From positions 930,001 to 994,000 of the forward strand of contig JBCAQO010000004.1 in the NCBI GenBank assembly GCA_039111635.1: a stretch of 64,000 nt of DNA, given 5' to 3'. Shown one piece after another: positions 48,725 to 61,345 of this stretch. The notes under the pieces are model-generated. The model saw only the letters and a program-made list of their open reading frames with translations. It had not been told where the DNA came from and ran no database searches. The translations under genes and the position numbers were made by a program. The DNA comes from Heterobasidion occidentale (Eukaryota; Basidiomycota; Agaricomycetes; Russulales; Bondarzewiaceae). The number at the start of each line of letters is the position of its first letter. Position 1 is the stretch's first letter.

Positions 48725-50074
48725 GGTGGTCGTGAAGAGAGAGATGGAAGAGGGGTTGAAAGAGAGAGGTGAGGGAGACCCAGGGGGCTCCAGACGAGGG
48801 AGGGGAAGGAGAGCAAGGCGAAGTGTGGTCCTCTCGACGCAGTCCAATTCCTCCACAGGCGCCAACACCGCCGCCACCCAGAACGGCTATTCGTTCCCAC
48901 GCCTAGATCCTCGCCTCTGCATCGCCTCCGATGAGTCAATTGTCTTGCTCTTCCCGTCGACGAACACTTAACCTCCGACGCTTTTCATAGATTTCTCCAC
49001 GGCCTCTGTTCCCCGCTCTTTTCTGTGCTCTTTGTTCCTCCCATACTAATCTCGTCGATGCGCAGCAGCACGTTGTTTTCTCAGCACGTCTCTCCTCGAC
49101 CTCCTTCCCCATAAACCCATCTGCATCCGTCTCTTCGTCCAACCCTGTCAGCCGCACTCTGGATCCCATGGATATGCCCTTGGAAAACAGAGCTCTTCTG
49201 AGCGTGCTGTATCCGAGTCTTTGGTGCCCATAGGGACCGGAACGCCCCTCCCGCTGCTCTCGTACATGCTGCTTACCATACCAGGCGATTAAACTGCCAG
49301 TCCTGCCCCCTAGCTATGCGGCCACCTGCATCATCCATCAGCGCACCAGCGCTTCCACGTACTGGCCAGTAGGGAGACGCAGAGTGCACGTAGCCATCGC
49401 GTAGCCATCGAGGTCTCGAGGGGCACGTTCCGCGACCATCACAGTCGCGCGTCCGCGCTTCCATTTCGTATTTTCTTTCGCTTTTGATTTTGTCGCGCGC
49501 TCGATGACTGAGAAACCGGAGCGACAAAAATAGATCCCACTGCCTCGCGTTAATTATACGTCTGATTTGTGAGCGCGTTCGGGATCCAGCGCGGCCTGTG
49601 CTCATGCGCAACCTGAACTGCGTAATCGTGCTTGTGTTTGCGCATCTGGCGGTCCGAGGTGCTTCGTAGATCTTGACCTGTTCGCAGCGCGTGGCTATAC
49701 CAGTCTTTTTCAACATCTCACGCCACGTACACACAATATGTCCAAAGTTCGCACGCAGCATCAGATTTGTATGGTAAGTATGGTTTCCACTCGTCCACCG
49801 CTTCACTTCATCACGACAGATGCATCGACTTACCTCTGAGCAGTACACCTCTCGAAAAAAAACACATCCTTGACCATCTGCTTGAGGTAGGCGCCGTGGC
49901 CGCCGTTGGCCATCTATTTATACCTCGGCTCCCTGTGTGCAGTAGGCAATCGGGTTGTGGTGGCGGCCGAGTCAGCACCACCAATTGAACTCGACCTGCG
50001 TCTAGCTTTTTGCTAGATGCGATTTATTCGTCTTCTCATTGATTAGCGCCTACGCAACGCAGCGCGCCGAACTC
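48725..50074. other. Intergenic stretch, no gene recognised
   Basis: 5' flank of the TVP38-type gene and 3' flank of the second TPR-CHAT gene. Open frames on the minus strand at 49273-49848 show no motif or splice structure that I can support. Confidence 0.5.
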
Positions 50075-53000
50075 CTACAACCCATAATGGACGAACGGCA
50101 CCCAGCGCGCAAAATTTTCGTTGCTGTGGTCCTCACGAAGCTTCTTGACTGCAAGGTGGAGCGCTCGAGCGGCTTGCGTGGTGTCGGGAGCCGAGCCCTC
50201 TTGATGGCCCTGGAGGAGATGGCCGTAAAACGTATCTGCAATCCTGGGGCCGTCGTCATCAGCGATCGACCTGTCCCAACGTCAGATTAGCTCGAGGACA
50301 CCGGACGAATCGAGAACGATGCATGCCACATGGTAGCCACCACTCCGCGGAACCCAGCGAACATCATTGTCGCCGCGAGATGCATGGCTTCGTCGGGAAT
50401 CTGTCCGTCCCCCGTACCCGTTTGACACGCACTGAGAAATGCCAGAGAGGCGTTTGGCAGAGACTGCGTCATGATCTTCGACACCTTCAAGGGACCATCA
50501 TTGAGAAGAAGCATGCTCGACAGGGATCGCCTGGGATTTGAACGCCGTGACATGCCAAGTGACAAATAGAAACGTGCGGAAGGTGGGAGAGGACAGCGTC
50601 AACGTCGGACGGCGGACAGTCTTTCGCGCCTAATTTGATGAGAGAAAAACTCGATGCACGTCTCTCGATTTGACGCATTTCTTCGTGGGTTTTGGCTAAG
50701 GGGGCCTGACCCTCGGTTTCAGGCTGTATGGCGACTAGCATCTTGAAGGAATCCGCATTCGGAGGAGCTAGGGGAACAAGGAGCGAGCTCAGCGTGGGCG
50801 TGTAGGACGACACCATGTATTTTGACGTATCATCGGGAGCGCCTAACCTGGCATCGTAAACTCCAGCAGCATGGATCGGGAGAAAAGCAAACGGCCCCGT
50901 TGGGCACCACCACACACGCGGAGGGGTTTCAGATTTCTGCATAGCATAGAAAGTTGAATGCAGCGGTATGTTATGTCTGTTGCGATACAATCTCACCTCG
51001 AGCTTCAAACTGTGAATTACTGGTTGAACCAAGAACGTCCAAAGTGTTGCTAGAACATTGCGGAATATATCATCGGCGTTTTGAATCTTGTGAGTTCGTC
51101 GTCGTCCGGCTCTCCGATCCTGTGTCATGAGCACAGGATCGCGAGCGACTTGCACTTTCTTCACAAGATTTTCCAGAGGGGCCTGGATTTCCTCCGCAAA
51201 TGAATAAAGCCTGCCAGTTGATGCACAGTGAATGGAATTGGCAAGAACTGCTATATCATGGCTAGTCAGCTTAGTAGAAAGTCGAACATGCTCCACACCG
51301 GTGGACGTGATTATGAGTGCATCGCATGAAGACGTGGCGGAATTGACGAGGACGATGGGACCGTGTGCAGCAGCCCTCTTCAACGATCGAAATTTCTTCG
51401 GACGCAAAAAGTCGTCAAAGCCTTCTAAGGCTCGAACTCGGTCCAACGTTGCCACCCAGTCATCACTGAGCTGGCGGAACTGTACTGCCTTGGTCTCTGT
51501 CGTCATCGCTCGTCGTACATCGTCGTGGGCCATCCGAGAAACCTCGGAGATTGAGCTCTGCTCGAGAGCGCGGGAGACGTCGCGCAGGTGGTGCGCAAGC
51601 TCTGGACAGGATTGCTGAAGGTCGTCAAATGATGTTCGAAGTTGCAGGGCATGTGTCCAGAAGATGGATCTGCCTCCTTCGAGTATCTCAACAGCCTGTT
51701 CGAATTGTCCTAAGCGAATAGCGCAAGCCGCAGCACGATTGGCAAGTGCAGTGGGCCCGAGGCGGTCGGCAAGTAGTCGATGGCGCGAATTTATGTCCGA
51801 AGCCAGCATCGCGACCTGAGGAAGGAGTTGAACGGCCGCCAGGTAGGCTTCCATAGCAGATACGTGCTTGGCATTATCTGCGTACATCGCCCACACCTGA
51901 GCAGCATTCAAGCGATCTAGCAGGGGTCCTGGCTCCGACGTCATTGCAACGTGGAAGAAATGCATCGCGATGTCCAGAAAGGACTTGTCGTCTAACTTTC
52001 TTGACTTCTGACAGAGATATGAAGCGAGTGTTGCCAGACAGAAGCATCGAGCAGGATGTGATACAGGCAAAAGCGCGAGGGCTTCCTGTTGAAGGACAAT
52101 TGCTTCCTCGAGGTCATCCACTTGTCCACTCCGCTGGAACCGCGTTGAAAGCGCCATTGCGAAATTGCTCAACAAGCTCGGTCGATCGGGATGTGGAGTA
52201 GGGCGGAGAGAAATGGCTTCCTGGTGAAGCAAGATCGCCTCTTCGAGATCATCTGTCTGATCTTTCCACGCGTATCGTGTCCAAAGTGCAACTGCGAGAT
52301 TGCTCAACGAGCAAGAACGATAAGGGTGTGGTGCAGGGCGAATCGTCAGGGCTTCTCGATGAAGCAAGATGGCCTCTTCGAGGTCACCCACCTGATCTTT
52401 CTGCTTGAATCGTATCGAAAGCATACCGGCGAGGTTATCCAACGAGATAGATCGATCAGAATGTAAGGCAGGGCGGAGCTTAAGGGCTTCTCGTAGAAGT
52501 AAAATAGCTTCGTCGAGATCATCCACCTGATGCTTATGCTTGAACCGGGTCGAAAGTGAAATTGCGAGGTTGGCCAACAGGCTCGAACGCATATCGGGAT
52601 GTGGGGCTAAGGACAGCTGGAGGGCTTCCCGGTACAGCGATATCGCTTCTTCGAGATCGCCCCACCTGACCTTTCTGATCAAATCGCGTTGAAAGCGCAT
52701 CTGCAAGGTTGTTCAATGAGCTGAAACGCTCAGAGCGTTGCGTAGGGCGGAGAATGAGAGCCTCCCGTTGAAGCAAAATTGCCTCCTCGAGGTCATCTAC
52801 TTGACCTTTCTGTCCAAATCGCATCAAAAGCGCGATTGCCAAATTGTCCAGCGAGCGATATGAATCAGGATTTGGGGCAGGGCGCAGCAATAGGGACTCC
52901 CGGTGAAGCAAAATTGTCTCTTCAAGGTCATTCGTATGACCTACATGCTTGAATCGTGTCAGAAGTGCAATTGCGAGGTTGTTCAACAAGCTCGGACGGT

Positions 53001-53794
53001 CAGGATTTGGGGCAGGAAACAATATGAGGGCTTCCCGGTAAAGCAAGATCGCCTCTTCAAGATCGCCCACCAAGCTTTGCTGCTCGAATCGTTTAGAAAG
53101 CGCATCTGCAAGATTTACCAACGAGGGAGCACGACCAGGATGTGGAGGAAGTAGTGTGATAGCTTGACGATAGAGAGAAATTGATTCTTTGAGGTCTTCC
53201 ATACAATAGTTTCGTTCAAATCGTGTCGAAAGCGCATCCGCGAGGTTCTTTAACGAGTTGAAACGATGAGCAGGATGTCCATCAGCAACCAGCGCCAGGG
53301 CTTCCCGGCGGAGCAAAATCGCTCCATCAAGGTCATCTACGCGACCTTTTTGTTCAAATCGTGCCCAAAGTCCAGTTGCCAAGTTGTCGAGTATACCCAA
53401 TCGATCGGGATGTGTGGCAGGTAAAATCCTCAATATCTCTTCGTTAAGCGTGATACAATCTTGGAGGTCGTTGAAGTCACGTCTGGTGTGCTCGAATCGA
53501 GTGCCAAGAACGCTTGCCAAGGTCCCTGAAAGCTTGCGTCGCAGGGGATGCTCCGCCGCCAGCATATTGAGAGCTTTATGTAAGAGTATGGCCGCGGTAT
53601 CGAGGTCCGATGCGTGCCCTGATGATGAAAATTGCTTGAAGACGATCAAAGCCCGCTGAGCTAAACGCATTGCTAGTATATCCTCGATGCACACTCCCCC
53701 TTGTCGCACCTGGTGAGCCACTGATCAGTGGCGGATCGGGAGGGCCAATGCATCGATGTAGAAGAGAGTGATACTTGTTACATACCTGGTGCAT
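50075..53794 (-). CDS. TPR-CHAT domain protein, copy 2 (1175 aa if two homopolymer breaks are errors)
   Basis: Exons leftwards: 53794-53786 (Met-His-Gln only), 53709-50997, 50936-50327 and 50270-50075. About twelve 42-residue repeats of the DLEEAILLHREAL type cover residues 30-570. A middle region (SRHRLLADRLGPTALANRAA, GRSIFWTHALQLR) and the CHAT domain follow: HLACHGVQ, LAFLSACQTGTGDG, AATMMFAGFRGVVATMW, RWVPFVHYGL. Two one-base breaks interrupt it: an extra base in the C run 52660-52663 (between GQVG and DLEE) and a missing base at the G run 50523-50525 (within GDPLSSMLLL). They cancel, leaving 3528 bp, a multiple of three. The last intron (50326-50271) has the donor GCATGC where copy 1 has GTCCGT. 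Candidate caspase-like protease acting in cytosol (inference); partners unknown. Confidence 0.9.
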
Positions 53795-54327
53795 CGTGGA
53801 TTCCTTACTGTCAGTAGAGAGTCAGAAAGGGCGACGCGGAGAGGTGATTCTCAGGCGGAATATTGGGGACGTTGAGGCAAGATGCGGCAGGGAAAAATAA
53901 GGGCACCGTCCGAGAACCTAGTACACGGAATGAGAGCTGTTACTGTTCGTGTCGCGAAGGGTCAGATGTGCACAGGCGGAAAAAAGGCAGCAATAAATAC
54001 GGACTGTACGTATAACGCGAATCCGAGTCCTGATGACTCCAGAGCTTCGATGACTTGGCAGTGGGCGAAAACCAGACACCAGGTTCACGAGAATTTTCCG
54101 AGTGATGACAAAAAACTTTGAAGATCCTTGATGAGCGTAGGGAGTGAACATCGTTTGATGTCCAGCAGAGGCAGCAGTCTTCGGGGTCCCTCGTGAACGT
54201 GGCCACGGCGACCCCAGTTTCGTGCCATACTGTACTGGCGCGTTCTGTCAGTCAACACCTCCAACGTCTGAAGCTGCCGATCCACACCATTTACTACAGT
54301 TTACATGTGTAGATTAAACATTGTAGC
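53795..54327. other. Intergenic stretch, no gene recognised
   Basis: 5' flank of the TPR-CHAT gene and 3' flank of the dehydrogenase. No supported gene. Confidence 0.6.
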
Positions 54328-55787
54328 CTACAACGGAGTGGACACATCTAGCACTTTCTCCATCCTCACCATATCGTCCACGGTTTCCACAATCGTCTCC
54401 TCCCATGTCTTGAACGTGTCCATCCCCAGCACCCTCCGCGCGCTGCCCCCGTCAAACATAGCGTACTCTTGTGGGTCCCGCTCGCTTTCTCCTCCCGTCA
54501 GCACCGGAAACCGCGCCCCCAGCTCCGGCCGCGCCGCATGCAGGTGCGCGACGGCCTCGCGCCAGAGCCCGTACCCGCCCATCACGACCACGCGCTTCCT
54601 CTTCTCTCCCGGGCGCGCAGGCGGCGCGGAGAGCGCTAGGACGTGCGCGCACGCGGCGTCCGCGACGTGTGCGAAGCCCGGGTTGACGTTCTGCGCGTGC
54701 ATGGGCCTGCCTGGCGGGCCCGCGATCAGCGCGTACACGAGCTGGTTCGTCCCGGACTTGAGCGAGCGGACCCACTGCCCACGCCCGTACGGGCCGTACA
54801 GCCAAGGCGGGAGGACTGCCGCGCGGCACATTTCGCGTGTGGATTTTTTTTATTCCATTTGAATCCGTGAGTGGATGGCTTTAGTTTGCGCGATCGGACG
54901 GCGGGTCACGCACTGGATGTGGCGTCGATCTTGGGGTGCGCGTCCGCAAACGCCCAGAACTCCTGCTCTGCGAGCTTTTTCGCGACCGCATAGACCTCGC
55001 GCGAGTCGACGCCCGGCTGCGTGGCGTGCTCGTACGTCAGGGGGCTCCAATCTGCGGGTCCCGACGGCGCGGATGAGCGAGGGCGGGCGGGGAGAGGGCA
55101 GAGACAGCAAGGCGGGGCGCGCGCGTACCGTCTTCGGTGAGCGTCTGTCTCGTCCACTTCGTGCGCGTGTCTAGCAGGTTGATCACGCTGCCCGTGAGGA
55201 CGATCTTCTTGATGCCTGCGTCCGAGGCGTGCTGTAGGACGCGGCGCGTGCCGGAGATCGTGCTCTGCGAGACCGATAGCGTCGTCTACATAACTCTGTT
55301 GCGCATGCGGGGAACTGATTTCATACCTGCAGAACGACGTCGGCACTGCCGGCGCCCCCCAAAGGCGTGCCGACGTGAATGAGCGCATCGACACCTGTCT
55401 CCTCGTCGGCCCGGATCGACGACGGCGATGCTTAAGTCCTCAGCGGGACGCACCTTGAAACGCGCTCGTGAGGTCGGACGTCGCCAGGTCTTCCACGACG
55501 ACGACCTCCAGATTATCTGCGTATTCAGAGGAGGCATACGCCTGGCGCACATGCTTCGCCTTTTCACTGCGCGCAGTCCTGGTACACGGGCTAAACCAAT
55601 TATCACAAGAGACAAAGCGAGCGCACGCACCCTCTGACACGGTAGTTGGCTCGGAGTAGCTGCTCTACGACATGAGACCCCACAAAGCCAGATGCGCCCG
55701 TGACCTACTCCTCAAACCACACATAAAGCCACCACTCTTGCACACAGAACGAATTGAGTGCGCAGCACGTACCAGGACGAGTTCCAT
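54328..55787 (-). CDS. Extended short-chain dehydrogenase/reductase (dihydroflavonol-reductase-like)
   Basis: Read leftwards from ATG 55787. A five-codon first exon (MELVL) splices to VTGASGFVGSHVVEQLLRAN, the Rossmann TGxxGxxG. Then AKHVRQAYASSEYADNLEVV and VEDLATSDLTSAFQG, VDALIHVGTPLGGAGSADVV, STISGTRRVLQHASDAGIKK and IVLTGSVINLL, then DWSPLTYEHATQPGVDSREV with the catalytic YAVAKK (YxxxK), and LPPWLYGPYGRGQWVRSLKS. The C-terminus is NPGFAHVADAACAHVLAL...VVVMGGYGLW to the stop at 54328. About six introns of 50-150 bp. This is the layout of NADP-dependent extended SDRs such as aldehyde or dihydroflavonol reductases. Cytosolic; substrate not predictable. The start is supported because MELVL-VTGASG is a typical opening for this family. 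Confidence 0.88.
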
Positions 55788-57439
55788 GCTCTCAACCGCA
55801 AAGACAGAGGAGAGTGTCCAGATGACGCGGAGCCGCGCGCAGCGCTCCCGCGTCTGCTTACTTATAAGGGGCCTTCCTCGAAGAAGCGGCGCACCCGGCG
55901 ACTCAACAATTCGTGCTCTCGAACCAGGCCGGTGCTTCTCATGCGCCAAAAACGGGCGCGGCGTGGGTAAGGTACCCTGCATCCAGGGATCGCGCTGCAA
56001 TCCGGTCGCTAGAAGGCTTAGCAAGGCGGCTCGGAACTCTCGGATCGATCGTTGCGGGGCTGCGGGGCTGCTGGGCTCGTGTTCGTTGCTCGTGATTGTC
56101 GCACATCTTCCTAGCGGAGGTGGGAGAGCGCAAGCAAGCAAGCAACGCCGTGCGTGGGCGATAAGCGGCGCTGCAGGACGACCACAAGCGTCGCGTCCTT
56201 CCACACGGACGCCAAGAAAGCGCTGAGCCTGACTCGCCCTTCCATACACGAGTCAGCGAGAACTCGGCGTTAACAAAACTGGATCGAAGGCTGCTCGACA
56301 TCCATAACCGTAGCGTCGAGGAGCCGCGCGATATGGAAGCGCCAATGTGGGCGCGCCCAGCTTCGCCCATTCCACCTAGTGTGCGTGTCACCTGAGGCCC
56401 AAAAATCGCCTGTGACGCTCGATCTCAACGGAGTACGTCGTGGATCGCGTCGTTCGCACGAATTCGATGAGCGAGGCTTACTATACAGGCCTTGCCATGC
56501 CTGGCATCTCTCTGATGTTGCTGCGCAGAGCGCTGGCGCTTGAGCGGCGCAGAGTGAAGGGGGATGGTCAGCAACAATCATCTGACGGAAAGGAGACTGC
56601 AGATGGCCATAACACAGGAAATCCGTGGTACCTTTCCGTTTGACTGACCGTCGATTTGCACGGAAGTTTGAACTTTGTACAGGCACTCGCGTGTCGAGGC
56701 CCGGTGCTGGCGTTCCTTGGACATGCCAGGTCTACTGCCGAGCACCATTTCCACCAGCCATCTACCTTTATCTTGTAGTCGCCAACTGTCGTTAGTCCCT
56801 CGAGAAGTCCGAATTGTCTTGTAGAATGAACAAGTGATTGATAGCCGTATTTAGCCCTTGGCGGCTGCTTCTGACGAGGGTGGATCCTTGAGTGGGAGAG
56901 ACGCACCTTAGATAGTGACGCTTGCCTATCCGCCTGTGCGAAAGATCTGATCACACGGGCCGAGACGAGGTTACATACGTCAAGGGCGGGAAACTGGGCG
57001 CACAGACACCTGGTCATCGGAAGGCTAGTGAACGGCGCAGAGTTATGTACATATCCAAGCACGCACGTGCGAACTCTGTCACCGTTGGGAATTCAGTCTG
57101 TCTGTTGGTCCACGAGCGTTAACAAGAGAACGAGAACTCACTACGTCAAATGGAGGAGCGATGCACCATGGTCATCGCATATCCTATCGATGACGGGAGT
57201 AAACATCGATTCATGACACTTCAAAAATGGAACGCTTCTAGACAACAGTATAGCGTAAGTGGTGCCGCTGAGAACCATGAAGAGGCTGCGTGGTGGAGCA
57301 GCAAGCCCTCCGCTACGTTCGTCCTAGACGACCAGAACACAGGGCCTTCTTGATGAAACCGCCGCGACCAGACGACGTCCCTGCAGCAGAAGTGACCTGA
57401 GTGCGAAGCAGACCGAGGCAGGAGGGTTTGTCATCGGCT
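55788..57439. other. Intergenic stretch, no gene recognised
   Basis: About 1.65 kb between two divergent genes (dehydrogenase minus, isochorismatase-like plus). Several open frames exist on both strands but none shows a recognisable domain. It probably contains both promoters. Confidence 0.5.
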
Positions 57440-58125
57440 ATGTGATGTCACGTGCAGCGCGCTTCCTGATAACCTGTCGACCGACTGCTGCCCCTCTCTC
57501 CTGCCCGACACTGGCGCACACCCTCGCACCCTCCTGCGCACTGTCCCCCCGCGCTCGATCCCGCCCACAAAACCCGACGTGTCCTCCTCATCGTCGACGC
57601 CCCAACTCGGCCTCCTCTCCGACCCCCCAAAGGCGTCCCCACCGCCCCTGCCGTCCAAATCCAACATCCTCCGCGTCCTCGCCGCCGCGCGCGCGCACCA
57701 CAAACCCCCGCACATCATCCACGTCCGCAACTGCGGCGACGCCGGCGAGCCAGACGCGCCGCACACTCCCGGCTGGGAGCTCGTCTACGCCCCGCTGCCG
57801 CACGAGCCTGTCATCGACAAGCTCAAGAACAACGCATTCGCCGGCACGCGCCTGTGCACGCTCATCCCCGACGACGCCGAGGTTGTTGTTGTCGGCCTCC
57901 AGAGCGACTTTTGCATCCGCGCCACGTGCAGCGCCGCCCCTCGGCCGCGGGAACGAGGTCCTGCTCATCCGCGGCGCGCACGCGACATACGACCGCCAGG
58001 AGGTCTGGGCGGGCGGAGGTGTTACCCAGGCGAGTGTGGTCGAGCGCGAGATCGAGGCGGAGCTTGAGGAGGCTGGCGTCGTGCTCCTCGACATGACCGA
58101 CGTGCCCGACGTTTTTGAGGATTAG
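57440..58125 (+). CDS. Isochorismatase-like cysteine hydrolase, with homopolymer frame breaks
   Basis: The fold is visible in pieces: RVLLIVDA then QLGLLSDPPK (beta-1 with the catalytic Asp), NILRVLAAARAHHKPPHIIH with VRNCGDAGEPDAPHTPGWEL, VIDKLKNNAFAGT, DDAEVVVVGLQSDFCIRATC (the nucleophile Cys region), GRGNEVLLIRGAHATYDRQE and the end DVPDVFED at 58125. The segments are in different frames. An extra C in the run 57600-57603 separates VDA from QLGLL, and an extra C in the run 57937-57940 separates CSAA from LGRGNEV. Family members hydrolyse isochorismate, nicotinamide or related amides; the true substrate is unknown. The start codon is not clear: the region before RVLLIVDA is low complexity and could include an upstream exon. 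Confidence 0.75.
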
Positions 58126-58611
58126 GGGCGCCGCCGCCCGACTTAGCAGAGGGAGGGGAGGGGGGAACGCGTCGTCGTCGTCTGTTACTATCTTGTCCTT
58201 GGCTTGTGTACAATCAGCTCTGTTTGTGTTTTCTTGTCCTTCTTATCTACGCTCTGCACTCTGATCAATCACGCACACGCCCACGCAGCATTCTCTCTTC
58301 TTTGTTTTGGTATCATCATCGCACGATATACGGCATACGATACGCTGCTGCATTGTATCGCTTCGCAGCTTGGGGGGTTGGGTAGATGCGTATTTAGAGA
58401 ACACGTCGCAATCTTCATTAAACGCGTCATCATGTTTAGGTAAATGAAGCCTCTCGTAGGTCCGTCACTCTTCCAGATCGCACGATACCGCATGCCATGG
58501 CACAGAACAAAACAGCACAGCAGAGTATGTTTTGACTACGTCCTGGGGGCATACTCACATCCCGCGGCCTATGGCCGGCTCTACCAAAGCCCCGCGCCCG
58601 TCGAGCGCCCA
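58126..58611. other. 3' flank of the isochorismatase-like gene
   Basis: Noncoding in appearance; no motif recognised. Confidence 0.5.
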
Positions 58612-58680
58612 AGCACGGCGGCAATGTAGATTGTAAGTATGCCTGCGTCGGCGGCCTCGCCGATGCAGACGTACTAGAGG
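58612..58680 (-). pseudogene. Fragment homologous to the gene at the right edge
   Basis: On the minus strand this stretch reads IGEAADAGILTIYIAAVLG. It aligns with IGEVADAGGVLTFYIPAVLD at 63934-63997 on the same strand. Here it has lost its stop position and is flanked by stops upstream, so it looks like a remnant of the same 3' end. Confidence 0.55.
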
Positions 58681-59367
58681 AGCATCCGCATTTGTTGGAG
58701 TGAGCCCATTTCTTCTGTTGTGGAAGTTTCATCGACGCTGCTTTGATGGTGATAGGTCAATGGAGTGATCGTATTTCGGGATCATTCTTTGCGTAGAGCT
58801 CGTTTGGAGCTCGATCTCAAATATGGCAGCCCCTGTTTGTGGACTCTGAAACATTGCGCAGGTGACCCAGCAGACCTCGGAAGTGTTCACATATGAGGAA
58901 ACGTCGCCTACTTATCCAATGAAGAGCGCTTAGGTTTCATTTTCCGTCTTACCCGGCATTGATGCGACGCGGGCCGAAAGCCAGCTTGTTGACACTTCTG
59001 CCTCGTGGAGAAGATTCGTCTCCTCAAGACTCTGACAGCCCGCGCATATCGTGACTGCATTTCGACAGTTTTGGTACATACTTCTCTCAGGTGTAGGTTG
59101 GATCATTATGCTGACTGCGACTCACTTTGAGTCTTCATCATCCCTAATCAAGTCAGACTTATGCACCGTGCATTAAGTCTTACAATATTGTGAGTACTGA
59201 TTTCGTTTTGACCATCAGCATTATTGATATTACGTCGGTGGCGACGAAAATGATGGGCGGTCCCAGACAGCTGTCGAACTCATCATATATGAAGCCCGTC
59301 TACAAACCGACGACCCTTCTCTCCTCGCATTGCAGGCCCACAACATCCCCGTTTGATTGAATTTTCA

Positions 59368-60822
59368 ATGTCCTCGCCCCGACCTCGCACCTCATTCCTC
59401 CGACTCCACTTACTTGATCGAAGCGGGCGTAGGGGTCATAATCCAAACCCTGTTATGGCACCTTATCTCGATTTTACATCCTACTGCTGAGGCTGATCCG
59501 GAGACGTTCGAGCAGGCATGTTTCATAGTTCTCATTCTTTTCTCAACGCGCAGCCTTCTGTCAGCCCAGTCTGTCTCGTAACCTCCATGGTGCTGATTGA
59601 GCATCATGACCAGGCTGAAGGGCTTCGGGTCCAGAGTAAATGTGGCCATGTTGGCAACAACCCTCTGCATGTTTGCGACATCGAGCGCCGTATGGGCACT
59701 GTCCCTAGTTCGCTTCATCATGATAATCAAGATTGTTGATTCCTCTGACCCTACGATGTCACCGGAGCAAATGTTTACGCAAATACGCAGCTGAACATAT
59801 GGGGGTCATAACCGAGGTCGTGTCGTCGATCAATGTATGTATTATCTTACCTGTATGATGTATGCTCTTGTTCGAACACATTGACATCTCCTTATCCAGC
59901 CCATGTTAAGTGACGCGGTTGTCCATTTGGAGGGCGTGTGTGTTATGGCAGGGAAACAAGCCTGCGTTGACTGTCGTGCTCTGTTCTCTTCTAGGGAGTG
60001 CTATAGGTGAGTGCTGATATATCCCATTGAGAATGCACCCATCAAGACGGCGTGCAAGTCTCCTTTTTTCATATTCGCAGGATGCGCCGTCAATGATTTC
60101 TATACGAACGAAGTGTTGTGCAGAGACGTACAGTATATCGCTCTGGGACTAATTCTGTTGACCAACATCGTTGCGACGTCCTCGATCGCGTTTACCGCCT
60201 GGTACGATACAAGAGACGATTTTTTCTGGTTTTTGGCCCTCATTCTGCTCAGGAGACATCGACGATTCATCATGGCCAACCTTGGACACAAAAGCAAGAA
60301 AACGCATGCCGAAAAGATTCTGGTTCTCCTGACTGAGTCCGGCATCCTCTACTGTTTGATCTGTGTAAGTCGGGGTTCTAGACCCCGAGAAGAGTGTTAT
60401 TGATGACTCGATAGGTGACTCCGATCATTTTCATTTTCATTCGGCTTCCTACAGAAGTATATATAATCCAATGGACGTGGCCAATAATGACTCACATCAC
60501 AGTAAGCTCTTCCTCAGCTGGACGCTTGGAACATCACCTCAGTAGGCAATCAGGGATCTATCCCACTGGCGTGCTTCTCCTTGTCGCTTTCAAGCGCACA
60601 ATATGGGACTCACTCAGCGAGTTCGAGAATCAGGTCTCACTGCCTGACATCCGATTTCGCTCTGCACCCGGCGACGTGGAAGATACGGGGACACAGCACC
60701 ATTTTTCTGATCCTCAACAAATGTATCCGAGTGTAGCAGGTCAGATAGTGGCGAAAGAGGCTGACGAGAGGCTGTCGCTGTCTGCTACCCCATCTATTAG
60801 TGAATCGGCGGTGATTCGGTAG
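59368..60822 (+). CDS. Multi-pass membrane protein, copy C1 (probably damaged)
   Basis: Probable start ATG 59368 (MSSP), followed by one extra C in the run 59377-59380 before DLAPHSSDSTYLIEAGVGVI. The family's first intron is lost: relative to C2, two bases are deleted just before the donor, so the former intron reads through (LISILHPTAEADPETFEQ) into ACFIVLILFSTRSLL. Then VNVAMLATTLCMFATSSAVW, a one-base slip in AVV|IWRACVLWQGNK near 59930, ALGLILLTNIVATSSIAFTA, THAEKILVLLTESGILYCLI, and a long hydrophilic tail ending SESAVIR. Close sister of C2, related to pair B. Confidence 0.72.
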
Positions 60823-60870
60823 GCCTGGGCGCAAGTTTGTCGCAGCAGTGATTTACGGTGCTCAAGTTCA

Positions 60871-61345
60871 TCTCCCTACACATTTAGGCATCCCCCGGGC
60901 CTTTGAGCCAGTCGGCCCGGCTGAGCTTGATGAATCCTCCGCTCTTCCTTGGCCCCGGCTCGGATGTGTACACCCGTTGACGATGAGGGATGACTAGGAT
61001 CATTTTGGACATCTTCGTCAGGACGGATGCATGACGGACCGATCGCGTGTCAGTAGCGTCCGCGCCGCAGCGCACCGCAGCTCGGGAGACATATGGAGAA
61101 GGATATACTGGAGGAGGATATCTATACTGGTATATGCCTGTATACTGGCTCGACGGACCGTCAAGAGCGCAGGGATGTAGGGTGTCAGTAGTAGCGACAT
61201 TGCTGAACGTAGAGGATCATGCAGAGCGGCATGTTGCCTGAAAGTCTTTCAGGCTGATCTCAAAGCTGACCTTCGGGCATCTCGCATCAAACTATGAGTC
61301 TCTTCAGCCACTGCTTAAATACAGCCCCGCCTCTCTTTTGTAGGA
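60871..61345. other. Spacer between units of duplication C
   Basis: No gene recognised. Contains GATATACTGGAGGAGGATAT-like sequence that recurs in weaker form near 63650. Confidence 0.45.

Noticed and set aside
49273..49848. 191-residue open frame on the minus strand
   Set aside because: No motif, no ATG context or splice partner, and composition unlike the coding genes nearby.
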